In this document: positions 27,873 through 36,802 of the stretch, piece after piece | Numbering within the stretch: position 1 is the stretch's first letter | How the letters are laid out: every line of letters begins with the position of its first letter | From: Paracoccus aminovorans | Lineage (GTDB): Bacteria; Pseudomonadota; Alphaproteobacteria; Rhodobacterales; Rhodobacteraceae | Length of the DNA stretch: 64,000 bases | Reading direction: 5' to 3' | Assembly: GCF_001546115.1 (NCBI RefSeq) | Contig: NZ_KQ955208.1 | Coordinates: 562,929 to 626,928, forward strand | Translations under genes and position numbers: made by a program | The notes under the pieces: generated by a model | Told to the model about the DNA's origin: nothing | The model's database searches: none | Seen by the model: the letters and a program-made list of their open reading frames with translations, nothing else

Positions 27873-29602
27873 ACCCCGAGACGATGAGCCCCGACCACCT
27901 GATGGTGGCGCCGATCCTGGTCCCGCTGCTGGCCGGCGCGATCATGCTGTTCTACAACGACCGCAACCGCCAGACCAAGCTGCTGATAGGGCTGGTGGCG
28001 GTGGGCCTGACCTTCCTCGCCTCCGTCGAGCTGATGGCGGACGTGAAATCCGCCAGCGACCACGCCGGCACCGTGGTCGGGCTTTACCGCCTGGGCGACT
28101 GGCCGGTGCCCATCGGCATCGTGCTGGTGCTGGACCGGCTTTCGGCGATGATGGTGATGCTGACCGCGCTGCTGGCCGGGCCGTCGCTGATCTATGCCGC
28201 CGCCGGCTGGCACGGCAAGGGCCAGCATTACCACAGCATGTTCCAGTTCCTGCTGGCTGGGGTGAACGGCGCCTTCCTGACCGGGGACCTGTTCAACCTT
28301 TTCGTCTTCTTCGAGGTCATGCTGGCGGCAAGCTATGGGTTGATGCTGCACGGCTCGGGCCCCGAGCGCATCAAGGCCGGGCTGCATTACATCGCGGTAA
28401 ACCTGGCGGCCTCGCTGTTCTTCCTGATCGGGGTGGCGCTGGTCTATGGCACCACCGGCACGCTGAACATGGCCGACATCGGCCGCGCGCTCTATTGGCT
28501 GGACGATGCGCAGCGGATGCTGTTCCACACCGCCGCCGCCTTCCTGGGCTTGGCCTTCCTGATCAAGGCCGCGGCTTGGCCCCTGTGCTTCTGGCTGCCG
28601 CCGACCTATGGCGCGGCCTCGCCGCCGGCGGCGGCGATCATGGCGATCATGACCAAGGTCGGGATCTATGTCATCCTGCGGCTGTCGCTGCTGGTGCTGG
28701 GCCCCGATTCCGGGCCCTCGGCCGGGTTCGGCGCGCCGGTGCTGATGATCGGCGGGCTTCTGACCATGGCTTTCGGCATGATCGGCATCCTCGGCACGCC
28801 CGAGCTGGTGCGCAAGGGCGGCTATATCGCGATCATTTCCTCGGGGACGGTGCTCTCGGCGGTGGGCTTTGCCCAGGCCGGCGGCGGGGCCTTGATGCTG
28901 GGCGGCGCGCTTTACTACCTGGTGGGCTCGACCGCCGCGATCTCGGCCTTCTTCCTGATCGCCGAGCCGGTCAGCCGCGGCGACGAGGGCGGCGACGACA
29001 ACGCCAGGTTCGAAGACGACGCCGACCCGCTCAGCGAACGCTGGGCGCCGATGGGCCTCGACACGGTCGAGGACATGAGCGCCCCGGCCAGCACCCGCAC
29101 GGTCAGCTGGCTGACCATGGCGGTGTGCTTCGCGCTGGTCGCGGCGATGATCGCCGGCCTGCCGCCGCTGCCGGGCTTCATCGGCAAGTTCGCCATCCTG
29201 CAAGGCGCGATCCGCGACAACCTGAATGCCTCGGGCGTGCTGCCGGTGATCCTGTGGATCTATGCCGCCATGCTGATCCTGTCCGGCCTGGGCGCGCTGA
29301 TCGCGCTGATGCGCTTCGGCATCCGCCGCTTCTGGGCGGAAGGCGGGCCGACGCCGCGCATCCTGGCGCTGGAGGTGGTGCCGGTGGTCATGCTGCTGGT
29401 GATGATCGGCTTGCAGACCGTGCGCGCCGACGCGGTGATGAACTATACCCGCGCCACCGCCATGGCGCTGCTCGAGCCCGGCGTCTATCGCAAGGCGGTG
29501 CTGGCCGGGGCGCAGGACGTGCGCGCCGCGCCGGCGCAGAACAGCGCCCCCGACCCGACCGTCGCCGATACGCCCGAGCCGCAGGCGGAGGTCCGGCAAT
29601 GA
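27869..29602 (+). CDS. phaD: Mrp/Pha antiporter subunit D
   Basis: The 577-residue NuoM/NuoN-like subunit has the conserved membrane glutamate ([16 protein letters not shown]), [20 protein letters not shown] and a lysine-bearing transmembrane segment [13 protein letters not shown] long charged loop near residues 370-410 is typical of Rhodobacteraceae PhaD. I chose the ATG at 27869, which overlaps the phaC stop by 4 nt. Confidence 0.92.
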   Translation: MNPETMSPDHLMVAPILVPLLAGAIMLFYNDRNRQTKLLIGLVAVGLTFLASVELMADVKSASDHAGTVVGLYRLGDWPVPIGIVLVLDRLSAMMVMLTALLAGPSLIYAAAGWHGKGQHYHSMFQFLLAGVNGAFLTGDLFNLFVFFEVMLAASYGLMLHGSGPERIKAGLHYIAVNLAASLFFLIGVALVYGTTGTLNMADIGRALYWLDDAQRMLFHTAAAFLGLAFLIKAAAWPLCFWLPPTYGAASPPAAAIMAIMTKVGIYVILRLSLLVLGPDSGPSAGFGAPVLMIGGLLTMAFGMIGILGTPELVRKGGYIAIISSGTVLSAVGFAQAGGGALMLGGALYYLVGSTAAISAFFLIAEPVSRGDEGGDDNARFEDDADPLSERWAPMGLDTVEDMSAPASTRTVSWLTMAVCFALVAAMIAGLPPLPGFIGKFAILQGAIRDNLNASGVLPVILWIYAAMLILSGLGALIALMRFGIRRFWAEGGPTPRILALEVVPVVMLLVMIGLQTVRADAVMNYTRATAMALLEPGVYRKAVLAGAQDVRAAPAQNSAPDPTVADTPEPQAEVRQ

Positions 29603-30087
29603 CCCGCGCCGTCCCGCATCCCGTGCTCTCGGCCGTGCTGGTGCTGATGTGGCTGCTGCTGACCAGCTTTTCGCTGGGCAACCTGGCTCTGGGCACGGTG
29701 ATCGCGCTGACCGCCGGCTGGGCGGTCGAGCACCTGCATCCGCCCCGGCCCAAGTTCCGGCGCTGGTCGGCGATCCCGCTGCTGATGGGGATCGTGGCCC
29801 GGGACATCCTGCGCTCGAACATCGCCGTGGCGCGGGTCCTGCTGCTGGGGCCGAACCACCCGGCCTATCACTCGGGCTTCGTCGAGCTGCAGCTGCGGCT
29901 GCGCGACCCGAACGCCATCGCGGTGCTGGCGATCATCCTGACCGCGACCCCGGGCACCGCCTGGATCGAGTTCGAGCAGGAGGACGGCCGCCTGCTGCTG
30001 CATGTCCTCGACCTGCGCAGCGAGGACGACTGGCAGACCCTGATCCGCGACCGCTACGAATCCCTGCTGATGGAGATTTTCGAATGA
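29599..30087 (+). CDS. phaE: Mrp/Pha antiporter subunit E
   Basis: The 162-residue protein has two N-terminal membrane helices ([19 protein letters not shown]) and the conserved soluble part ([21 protein letters not shown]). It starts at an ATG overlapping the phaD stop by 4 nt. MrpE is needed for assembly or activity of the full complex. Confidence 0.9.
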   Translation: MTRAVPHPVLSAVLVLMWLLLTSFSLGNLALGTVIALTAGWAVEHLHPPRPKFRRWSAIPLLMGIVARDILRSNIAVARVLLLGPNHPAYHSGFVELQLRLRDPNAIAVLAIILTATPGTAWIEFEQEDGRLLLHVLDLRSEDDWQTLIRDRYESLLMEIFE

Positions 30088-30365
30088 GCTCCGAAATCCT
30101 CCGCTTCGCGCTGGGCTATGCCCAGATCGCGCTGATCCTCGCCCTGGCGCTGGCCTGCTGGCGCATGCTGCGCGGGCCGCGCGCCCAGGACCGGGTGCTG
30201 GCGCTGGATACGATGTACATGAACGCCATGCTGCTGTTCCTGGTCATCGGCATGGTCAACGGCAATGTCTTCTTCTTCGAGGGCGCGCTGGTCATCGCGG
30301 TGCTGGGCTTCGTCGCCACGGTCTGCGCCGCCAAGTTCCTGATGCGCGGCGAGGTGATCGAATGA
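30084..30365 (+). CDS. phaF: Mrp/Pha antiporter subunit F
   Basis: The 93-residue protein has three transmembrane helices and the MrpF motif [18 protein letters not shown]. It overlaps phaE by 4 nt and phaG by 4 nt. Confidence 0.9.
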   Translation: MSSEILRFALGYAQIALILALALACWRMLRGPRAQDRVLALDTMYMNAMLLFLVIGMVNGNVFFFEGALVIAVLGFVATVCAAKFLMRGEVIE

Positions 30366-30838
30366 GGCACCTGGAACAGCTGCCGCCCTGGGCCGCGGTC
30401 GTGATCGCGCTGCTGGTCGTCACCGGCGCCTCGCTGACGGTGCTGGGCGGGCTGGGGCTGGTGCGGCTGAAAAGCTTCTACCAGCGGCTGCACGCGCCGA
30501 CGCTGGGCTACAGCTATGGCACGCTGCTGATCGTGCTGGCCTCGATGCTGATGTTCACCCTGCTGGAAGGCCGGGTCGTGGTGCATGAGGTGATGATCGG
30601 CATCTTCATCATGGCGACGACGCCCATCACGCTTTTGATGCTGGGCCGGGCGGCGCTGCGCCGCGACCGCGACGCCAAGCTCGGCCATGACGAGGCGGTG
30701 CCGCCCCGCATCCCGCGCGAGGACCGCCCGGCCGAGCCGCGCGGCCAGACCGGCCATGGCGAGGGGCTGGAGGATGCCGGCCTGCTGCCCGACGCCGAGC
30801 GCGAGGAGCGCGAGCGCGCGGATCAGGCCCGCGACTGA
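30362..30838 (+). CDS. phaG: Mrp/Pha antiporter subunit G
   Basis: The 158-residue protein has the three-helix MrpG core ([23 protein letters not shown]) and, beyond residue 100, a long hydrophilic Glu/Arg-rich tail that is longer than in most MrpG. The gene end overlaps the convergent aroB by 16 nt, with no room for a terminator between them. Confidence 0.9.
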   Translation: MRHLEQLPPWAAVVIALLVVTGASLTVLGGLGLVRLKSFYQRLHAPTLGYSYGTLLIVLASMLMFTLLEGRVVVHEVMIGIFIMATTPITLLMLGRAALRRDRDAKLGHDEAVPPRIPREDRPAEPRGQTGHGEGLEDAGLLPDAEREERERADQARD

Positions 30839-31929
30839 GCCAGCACCGCGCGCAGCGCCTCGGGCGGCACGGCGTCGGTGACGAAGGCCTGGCCGATGCC
30901 GCGCGCCAGCACGAAGCGCAGCCGGCCGTCCTGCACCTTCTTGTCCTGGCCCATCAGCCCGATCAGCGCCTCGTCATCCGGCAGATCGCCTGGAATGTCG
31001 GCGATGCGCGAGGGCAGGCCCATGGCGGCCAGATGCGCCGCGACGCGCGAGGGCGCCTCCTGGCTGCACAGGCCCAGCCGCGCCGACAGCTCGAAGGCCA
31101 GCGCGCAGCCGATCGCCACCCCCTCGCCATGCAGCAGCCGGTCGGAATAGCCGGTCGCCGATTCCAGCGCATGGCCGAAGGTATGGCCCAGGTTCAGAAG
31201 CGCCCGCTCGCCCTGCTCGGTCTCGTCGCGCTGGACGATGCCGGCCTTCATGGCGACGGAATGGCGCACGGCATGCTGGCGCAGGCCCGCGTCGCTGGCC
31301 AGCCCCGCCGCATTGGCCTCGAGCCATTCGAAGAAATCCTCGTCGCCCAGCAGGCCGTATTTCGCCACCTCGCCGTAGCCGGCGCGGAAATCGCGCGGGC
31401 TCAGCGTGGTCAGCACGTCGATGTCGGCCAGCACCAGCGCCGGCTGGTGAAAGGCCCCGATCAGGTTCTTGCCATGCGGGCTATTGATGCCGGTCTTGCC
31501 GCCGACCGAGCTGTCGACCTGCGCCAGCAGCGTCGTCGGGATCTGCACGAAGCGCACGCCCCGGCGCAGGATCGCGGCGGCAAAGCCGGCAAGATCGCCG
31601 ATGACGCCGCCGCCAAGCGCGATCACCAGGTCCTTGCGCTCGATCCGGCGCGCCAGCAGCCATTCCACCGCATCGCCCAGCCGCGACCAGCTTTTCGTGG
31701 CCTCGCCCGCCGGCAGCGCCAGCGCCGGCGCCTCGATGCCGGCGCGGGCCAGCGACTCCTGCAAGCCGGCCAGATGGCGCGCGGCCACCGTCTCGTCGGT
31801 CAGGATGGCGACGCGGCGCTGCCCGGCCAAGGCCGTGATCTCGGCGCCGGCGCGGTCCAGCAGGCCCTGGCCGATGCGCACGTCATAGGAACGCGCGCCC
31901 AAGTCGACGCGCACGGTTTCGATGCTCAT
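30823..31929 (-). CDS. aroB: 3-dehydroquinate synthase
   Basis: AroB catalyses the second shikimate-pathway step, cyclising DAHP to 3-dehydroquinate with NAD+ and a metal ion. The 368-residue protein has the NAD-binding GGGVIGDLAGFAAA, VDSSVGGKTGIN, the metal-site EVAKYGLL and NLGHTFGHALE motifs. Its start overlaps the aroK stop by 4 nt, giving an aroKB operon as in many proteobacteria. Confidence 0.95.
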   Translation of the reverse strand: MSIETVRVDLGARSYDVRIGQGLLDRAGAEITALAGQRRVAILTDETVAARHLAGLQESLARAGIEAPALALPAGEATKSWSRLGDAVEWLLARRIERKDLVIALGGGVIGDLAGFAAAILRRGVRFVQIPTTLLAQVDSSVGGKTGINSPHGKNLIGAFHQPALVLADIDVLTTLSPRDFRAGYGEVAKYGLLGDEDFFEWLEANAAGLASDAGLRQHAVRHSVAMKAGIVQRDETEQGERALLNLGHTFGHALESATGYSDRLLHGEGVAIGCALAFELSARLGLCSQEAPSRVAAHLAAMGLPSRIADIPGDLPDDEALIGLMGQDKKVQDGRLRFVLARGIGQAFVTDAVPPEALRAVLAQSRA

Positions 31930-32462
31930 TGTCCCTCCAGAATGCCGGGATCATGCGCCCGGATCGCGTCCAGGGCGCGGGTGGCAGTCTCCTCGATGCT
32001 GTCGCCGCGCCGGGCGGGGACGCGGATGTCGGCCAGCGCATAGACCGGCCCGCGCTCGGCCAGCAGCCGCTCCAGCGTGCCGCGCGGGTCGGCGGTCTGC
32101 AGCAGGGGCCGCGTGGGCCGGTGCCGGACCCGGTGCCACAGCGTGTCAAGGTCGCAGTCCAGCCAGACCGAGACGCCATGCGCGCCGATGCGCTCGCGGT
32201 TCTCGACCCGCATCCAGGCGCCGCCGCCGGTCGAGACGATGCTGTTGCCGGTCGCCAGCACCCGGCCCAGCACCTCGGATTCGCGGGCGCGGAAGAAATC
32301 CTCGCCGTCGCGGGCAAAGATCTCGGGGATGGTCATGGCGGCGGCGCGCTCGATCTCGGCATCGGTATCCGCGAACGGCCGGCGCAAGCGGCGCGCAAGC
32401 TCGCCCCCGATGGCGGTCTTGCCCGCCCCCATCATCCCGATCAGCACGATATTCCGCCGCAT
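31926..32462 (-). CDS. aroK: shikimate kinase
   Basis: AroK phosphorylates shikimate at the 3-hydroxyl. The 178-residue P-loop kinase has Walker A GMMGAGKT, the shikimate-binding FADTDAEIE and FRARESEVL, the GGGAWM loop and the lid arginine in HRPTRPLL. I chose the ATG at 32462 (MRRNIVLIG). A GTG three codons upstream is an alternative and neither has a strong SD. Confidence 0.93.
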   Translation of the reverse strand: MRRNIVLIGMMGAGKTAIGGELARRLRRPFADTDAEIERAAAMTIPEIFARDGEDFFRARESEVLGRVLATGNSIVSTGGGAWMRVENRERIGAHGVSVWLDCDLDTLWHRVRHRPTRPLLQTADPRGTLERLLAERGPVYALADIRVPARRGDSIEETATRALDAIRAHDPGILEGQ

Positions 32463-32590
32463 CACCCCCACCGGATTCCCTCATTCGCAACGGCTGTGAC
32501 TGATGGCGTGATCTTTCGGGAAATGCCATATATATTTCGCGCGAACCGGCGTGAGACCGGCATATGATCGAGGCGGAAAGGGCATTTTTC

Positions 32591-32836
32591 ATGCGAGTTT
32601 TGAAATTGGTGGTGATTCTGGTGATCCTGATTCTGGCAGGACTGGCCGGCTACGCCTATTTCGGCGACATGACCTCGGACCCGCGCGAGATGCGCACGCC
32701 GGTCGAGCTGGACCTGGGTGCGCCGGTGCCGGCGCTGCCGGCGGAAACCGCCGCCGGGACCGCCCCCGCGACCGCCCCTGCCGCGACGGCAACCGCGACC
32801 GCGGGCACGGATGCGGGACAAGATGACCTCGACTGA
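32591..32836 (+). CDS. small single-pass membrane protein, unknown function
   Basis: The 81-residue product has one N-terminal membrane segment (VLKLVVILVILILAGLAGYAYF) and then a short Ala/Thr/Pro-rich tail, likely periplasmic. No domain is recognised. The ATG at 32591 has AAAGGG 10 nt upstream. It overlaps the next gene by 14 nt and is therefore probably translated with it. This is the first gene of a four-gene unit ending with the CNNM-like protein. Confidence 0.65.
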   Translation: MRVLKLVVILVILILAGLAGYAYFGDMTSDPREMRTPVELDLGAPVPALPAETAAGTAPATAPAATATATAGTDAGQDDLD

Positions 32837-34442
32837 GCGCCGCCTTGCCTTGGCGCTGGCGCTGCTGGCCGGGCTGGCCCTGCCCGCCGCCGCCAAGCCG
32901 CCGCTTTCGGCCAGCGACTGGCTGTCGGGCAGCGTGCAGCAGCCCGACAACATCTCGTCCTGGCGCCCCGGCGACCCGCGCCCGCCCGAGCTGAAACGCA
33001 AGACCAAACGCGACATCGCCGCCAGCGGCGGCTTCGAGCCGGTCGGCGTCACCCGGCTGGGCGAAGGCAATCCCGACGGCAAGGGCACCGTCTCGCCCCG
33101 CGCCGCCGGCCTGCCGGCGGGCCTGTGGGGCACCAGCGATTCGGCGGTGCTGATCCGGCTGATCCGCGCCTCGAACCCGCGCCTGCCGGCCATGCGGCGG
33201 CTCGAACGGCGGCTGCTGGCGGCCCAGTTGCGCGCGCCAAGCGCCGAAGCCGGGCAAGAGGGCGGGCTGTTCCTGGCCCGGGTCGACAAGCTACTGGACA
33301 TGGGCGCGACCGGCGCCGCCAAGGAGCTGCTCAAGACCGCCGGCCCGGGCGATCCCGAACGCTTTCGCCGGCTCTTCGACATCGCCCTGCTGTCCGGCGA
33401 CGAGGCCCAGGCCTGCGAGACCATGGACCGCACCCCGGGCGTCGCGCCCAGCTTCCCGGCGCGGATCTTCTGCCTGGCGCTCGGCGGCGACTGGACCGCC
33501 GCCGCGCTGGTCTTCCACGGCGCCGAGGCGCTGGGGCGGATCGACCCGCAGATGGCGGCGCTGCTCGCGCGTTACCTGGACGACAGCTATGCCGACAGCA
33601 CCGACGAGCTGCCGCCGCCGCAGGTGGTGACGCCCCTGGACCTGCGCCTGCACGAGGCGATCGGCCAGCCGCTGCCCTCGTCGGCGCTGCCGCTGGCCTT
33701 TGCGCTGGCGGATCTGGACCAGAACGGCGGCTGGAAGGCGCGGCTGGACGCGGCCGAGCGGCTGGCGCGGGCCGGCGCCATCCCGGCCTCGCAGCTGCGC
33801 ACGATCTACCTGGAACAGAAGCCCGCCGCCTCGGGCGGGGTCTGGGACCGGGCGGCGGCGGTGCAGAATCTGGCGCAGGCGCTGGCCGTGCGCGACACCA
33901 GTGCGACCGCCGCCGCGCTGCCGCCGGCCTTCGACGCCATGGCCGCGGCCGGGCTTGGCCCGGCGCTGGCCGAGATGGTCGGGGCCGAGACCGCGGCCAT
34001 GGGCCTTGACGGTGCGCCGGGCCGCAGCGCGCTGTGGCTGGCGCTGCAGGCCGGCCAGCCGCAGGTCATGACCGATCCGCCCGCCGACGCGACCGAATTC
34101 GACGCCTGGCTCCTGCGCTTTGCCGGGGGCGAGCCAGAAAGCGCCCCCCCCGCCGGCGAGGGCGAGGACCGCGCGGCGGTGCTGTTCCCGGCCTTCCTGG
34201 GTCCCTCGGAAAAGGACGTGCCGCAAGAGGCGGCGCAGCTGATCCTGGCCGACAAGCGCGGCGAGGCGCTGCTGGCCGCCATCGCCGACACCGACGCCGG
34301 GCTTGACGGCGACCTGCCGCGCGCGGCGCGCGGGCTTCGGGTCTTGCGGGTGCTGGGCCAGCAGGACATCGCCCGGCAGGCCATGGTGGAACTGGTGCTG
34401 GCGCCGGTCATCCTGCCCGCGCCGGGCGGCGGGACGCCCTGA
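32823..34442 (+). CDS. conserved exported hypothetical protein
   Basis: The 539-residue protein has a Sec signal peptide (LALALALLAGLALPAAA) with a likely cleavage near residue 24. The mature part is Ala/Leu-rich and helical, with paired-helix segments that suggest a repeat solenoid, but I recognise no motif or family. It has the look of a lineage-specific periplasmic protein of Rhodobacteraceae. It lies between the small membrane protein (14-nt overlap) and xerD (3-nt gap). Confidence 0.7.
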   Translation: MTSTERRLALALALLAGLALPAAAKPPLSASDWLSGSVQQPDNISSWRPGDPRPPELKRKTKRDIAASGGFEPVGVTRLGEGNPDGKGTVSPRAAGLPAGLWGTSDSAVLIRLIRASNPRLPAMRRLERRLLAAQLRAPSAEAGQEGGLFLARVDKLLDMGATGAAKELLKTAGPGDPERFRRLFDIALLSGDEAQACETMDRTPGVAPSFPARIFCLALGGDWTAAALVFHGAEALGRIDPQMAALLARYLDDSYADSTDELPPPQVVTPLDLRLHEAIGQPLPSSALPLAFALADLDQNGGWKARLDAAERLARAGAIPASQLRTIYLEQKPAASGGVWDRAAAVQNLAQALAVRDTSATAAALPPAFDAMAAAGLGPALAEMVGAETAAMGLDGAPGRSALWLALQAGQPQVMTDPPADATEFDAWLLRFAGGEPESAPPAGEGEDRAAVLFPAFLGPSEKDVPQEAAQLILADKRGEALLAAIADTDAGLDGDLPRAARGLRVLRVLGQQDIARQAMVELVLAPVILPAPGGGTP

Positions 34443-34445
34443 GCC

Positions 34446-35423
34446 ATGGCGCAGGCGGGCCAGGGCTTGGGCGATCAGGGCCGGATCTCGGCCTTTCTGG
34501 ACGCGCAATCGGCCGAAGCGGGGGCGGCGCGGAACACGCTCTTGGCCTATGGCCGCGACCTCAAGGACTTCGCCGACTGGCTTGCCGCGCGCGGGCTGAC
34601 GCTGCTGACCGTGCCGCGCGAGGGGATCGAGGACTACCTGTCCTTTTGCGACGCGCAGGGCTTATCGCGGGCCACGCGGGCGCGGCGGCTGTCCTCGATC
34701 CGGCAGATCATGCGTTTCGCGCTGGAGGAGGACTGGCGCGAGGACGACCCGGCCGGCCGCATCAGCGGCCCGGGCCGGACGCAGCGCCTGCCCAAGGTCC
34801 TGGACCGCGCCGAGGTGCAGGCGATGTTCGACGCCCTGCCGCGCCTGGGCCGCAACGACACCGAACGCGCCCGCAACCTGGCGCTGATCGAACTGGTCTA
34901 TGCCACCGGCATGCGCGTCAGCGAGCTGGTCGCGCTACCGGTCGGCGCCTGCCGGGGCGACCCGGCGCTGCTGCTGATCCGCGGCAAGGGCGGCAAGGAG
35001 CGCATGGTGCCGCTGAGCAATCCGGCCCGGGCGGCGCTGGCGGCCTGGCTGCATCTGCGCGACAATGCGCCCGAGGACAGCGCCCTGGGCCGGCTGGTCG
35101 CCGGCAAGGGCGCGCGCTGGCTGTTCCCCGCCGCCTCGCGTGAGGGGCATATGACCCGGCAGGCGATGAACGGCTTTTTGGGCCAGCTGGCGCTGGCGGC
35201 GGGGATCGATCCGGCCCGCGTCTCGCCGCACGTGCTGCGCCATGCCTTCGCCACCCATCTGCTGGAGGGCGGCGCCGATCTGCGCGCCATCCAGACCCTG
35301 CTCGGCCATGCCGACCTAGGCACGACCGAGATCTATACCCATGTGCTGGACAGCCGCATGCGCGACCTGGTGCTGAAGCATCACCCGCTGGCGCGCGGCC
35401 GCCGGAACGGAAAGGAACCATGA
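34446..35423 (+). CDS. xerD: site-specific tyrosine recombinase XerD
   Basis: XerD with XerC resolves chromosome dimers at dif during division. The 325-residue protein has a core-binding SAM-like domain to about residue 105 and a catalytic domain with the complete R-K-H-R-H-Y set: ATGMRVSEL, KGGKERMVPL, HVLRHAFATHLL, LGHADLGTTEIYTHV. No dif site was found in the window and there are no integrase-type neighbours, so a housekeeping role fits. Confidence 0.9.
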   Translation: MAQAGQGLGDQGRISAFLDAQSAEAGAARNTLLAYGRDLKDFADWLAARGLTLLTVPREGIEDYLSFCDAQGLSRATRARRLSSIRQIMRFALEEDWREDDPAGRISGPGRTQRLPKVLDRAEVQAMFDALPRLGRNDTERARNLALIELVYATGMRVSELVALPVGACRGDPALLLIRGKGGKERMVPLSNPARAALAAWLHLRDNAPEDSALGRLVAGKGARWLFPAASREGHMTRQAMNGFLGQLALAAGIDPARVSPHVLRHAFATHLLEGGADLRAIQTLLGHADLGTTEIYTHVLDSRMRDLVLKHHPLARGRRNGKEP

Positions 35424-36802
35424 CCGCATCGGCCGCCGCCACGACCGCCGCCACCGCAGCCGCAGCCTCGCCGCCCCCGGTCGGTGCGGGCGGACTGGAC
35501 CTGACCTTCTGGCTGACCGGCGCGGCGATCCTGGTGCTGCTGGCGCTGTCGGCGTTCTTTTCCGGCTCCGAGACCGCGCTGACCGCCTCGAGCCGCGCCA
35601 AGCTGCGCTCCCGCGCCGACAAGGGCGACGCCGGGGCGCAGGGCGCGCTGCAGGTGACCGAGGACAGCGAGCGGCTGATCGGTTCGATCCTGCTGGGCAA
35701 CAATGTCGTCAACATCCTGTCGGCCAGCCTTGCGACGGCGCTGTTCACCCGGCTGCTGGGCTCCAGCGGCGTGGCGGCGGCGACGGTGGTGATGACCGTC
35801 CTGGTGCTGATCTTTTCCGAGGTGCTGCCCAAGACCTATGCCATCCTGGCGCCCGAGGACCTGGCCAGCCGCGTCGCGCGGCCGATTTCGGTCTTCACCC
35901 GGCTGATGACGCCGGTCGTCGCGGTGGTCCGGCTGGTGGTGCGCGGCATCCTGGCGGTTTTCGGGCTGCGCGCCGACCAGTCGGGGCATGTCTTCTCGGT
36001 GCATGAGGAAATCGCCGGGGCGCTTGCCATCGCGCAATCCAGCGGCACGGTGCAGAAAGAGGACCGCGACCGGCTGCTGGGGGCGCTGGACCTGGCCGAA
36101 CGCGCGGTCGACGAGATCATGCTGCACCGCTCGAACATCCAGATGATCGACGCGCGGCTGCCGCCCGATGCGGTGCTGGACCTGGTGCTGAAAAGCCCGC
36201 ACACCCGGCTGCCGGTGTTTCTCGACGAGCGCGAGAACGTGGTCGGCGTCATCCATGCCAAGGACCTGCTGCGCGGCGTGCGCCGGGCCCTGCAGGAACG
36301 CGGCCCCGAGGCGCTGCGCGACTTCGACGTGATGACCATCGCCATGCCGCCCTATTTCGTCCCCGACACCACGACGCTGGACGAGCAGATGCGCGAATTC
36401 CTGAAGCGGCGCACGCATTTTGCGCTGGTCGTCGACGAATACGGCAGCCTGCGCGGTCTGATCACGCTCGAGGACATCCTCGAGGAGATCGTGGGCGAGA
36501 TCACCGACGAGCATGACACCGATGCCCTGGCCACGCTGGTGCGCGATGCGCGCGGCGACTACCTGGTCGAGGGCGCCATGACCATCCGCGACCTGAACCG
36601 GGCGCTGGACTGGTCGCTGCCCGACGACGAGGCCAATACCGTCGCCGGCCTGGTGATTCACATGGCCCAGTCGATCCCGACGCCGGGCCAGGTATTCTCC
36701 TTTCACGGCTGCCGCTTCGAGGTCGTGGCCCGGCGCGAGAACCGGATCACCCGGCTACGCATCCGCCCCTTGGGCGAGCCGCCCGGCCCCGCCGATCAGT
36801 GA
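35420..36802 (+). CDS. CNNM/CorC-type membrane protein with CBS domains (HlyC/CorC family)
   Basis: The 460-residue protein has an N-terminal DUF21 membrane domain (LVLLALSAFFSGSETALTASS, IGSILLGNNVVNILSASLAT), a CBS pair (residues about 220-350; MTIAMPPYFVPDTTTLDEQ and HFALVVDEYGSLRGLITLEDILEEIVG) and a C-terminal CorC_HlyC domain. Homologues handle Mg2+ or Co2+ efflux and resistance. Its ATG overlaps the xerD stop by 4 nt. The tail overlaps the convergent permease gene by 7 nt. Confidence 0.88.
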   Translation: MTASAAATTAATAAAASPPPVGAGGLDLTFWLTGAAILVLLALSAFFSGSETALTASSRAKLRSRADKGDAGAQGALQVTEDSERLIGSILLGNNVVNILSASLATALFTRLLGSSGVAAATVVMTVLVLIFSEVLPKTYAILAPEDLASRVARPISVFTRLMTPVVAVVRLVVRGILAVFGLRADQSGHVFSVHEEIAGALAIAQSSGTVQKEDRDRLLGALDLAERAVDEIMLHRSNIQMIDARLPPDAVLDLVLKSPHTRLPVFLDERENVVGVIHAKDLLRGVRRALQERGPEALRDFDVMTIAMPPYFVPDTTTLDEQMREFLKRRTHFALVVDEYGSLRGLITLEDILEEIVGEITDEHDTDALATLVRDARGDYLVEGAMTIRDLNRALDWSLPDDEANTVAGLVIHMAQSIPTPGQVFSFHGCRFEVVARRENRITRLRIRPLGEPPGPADQ

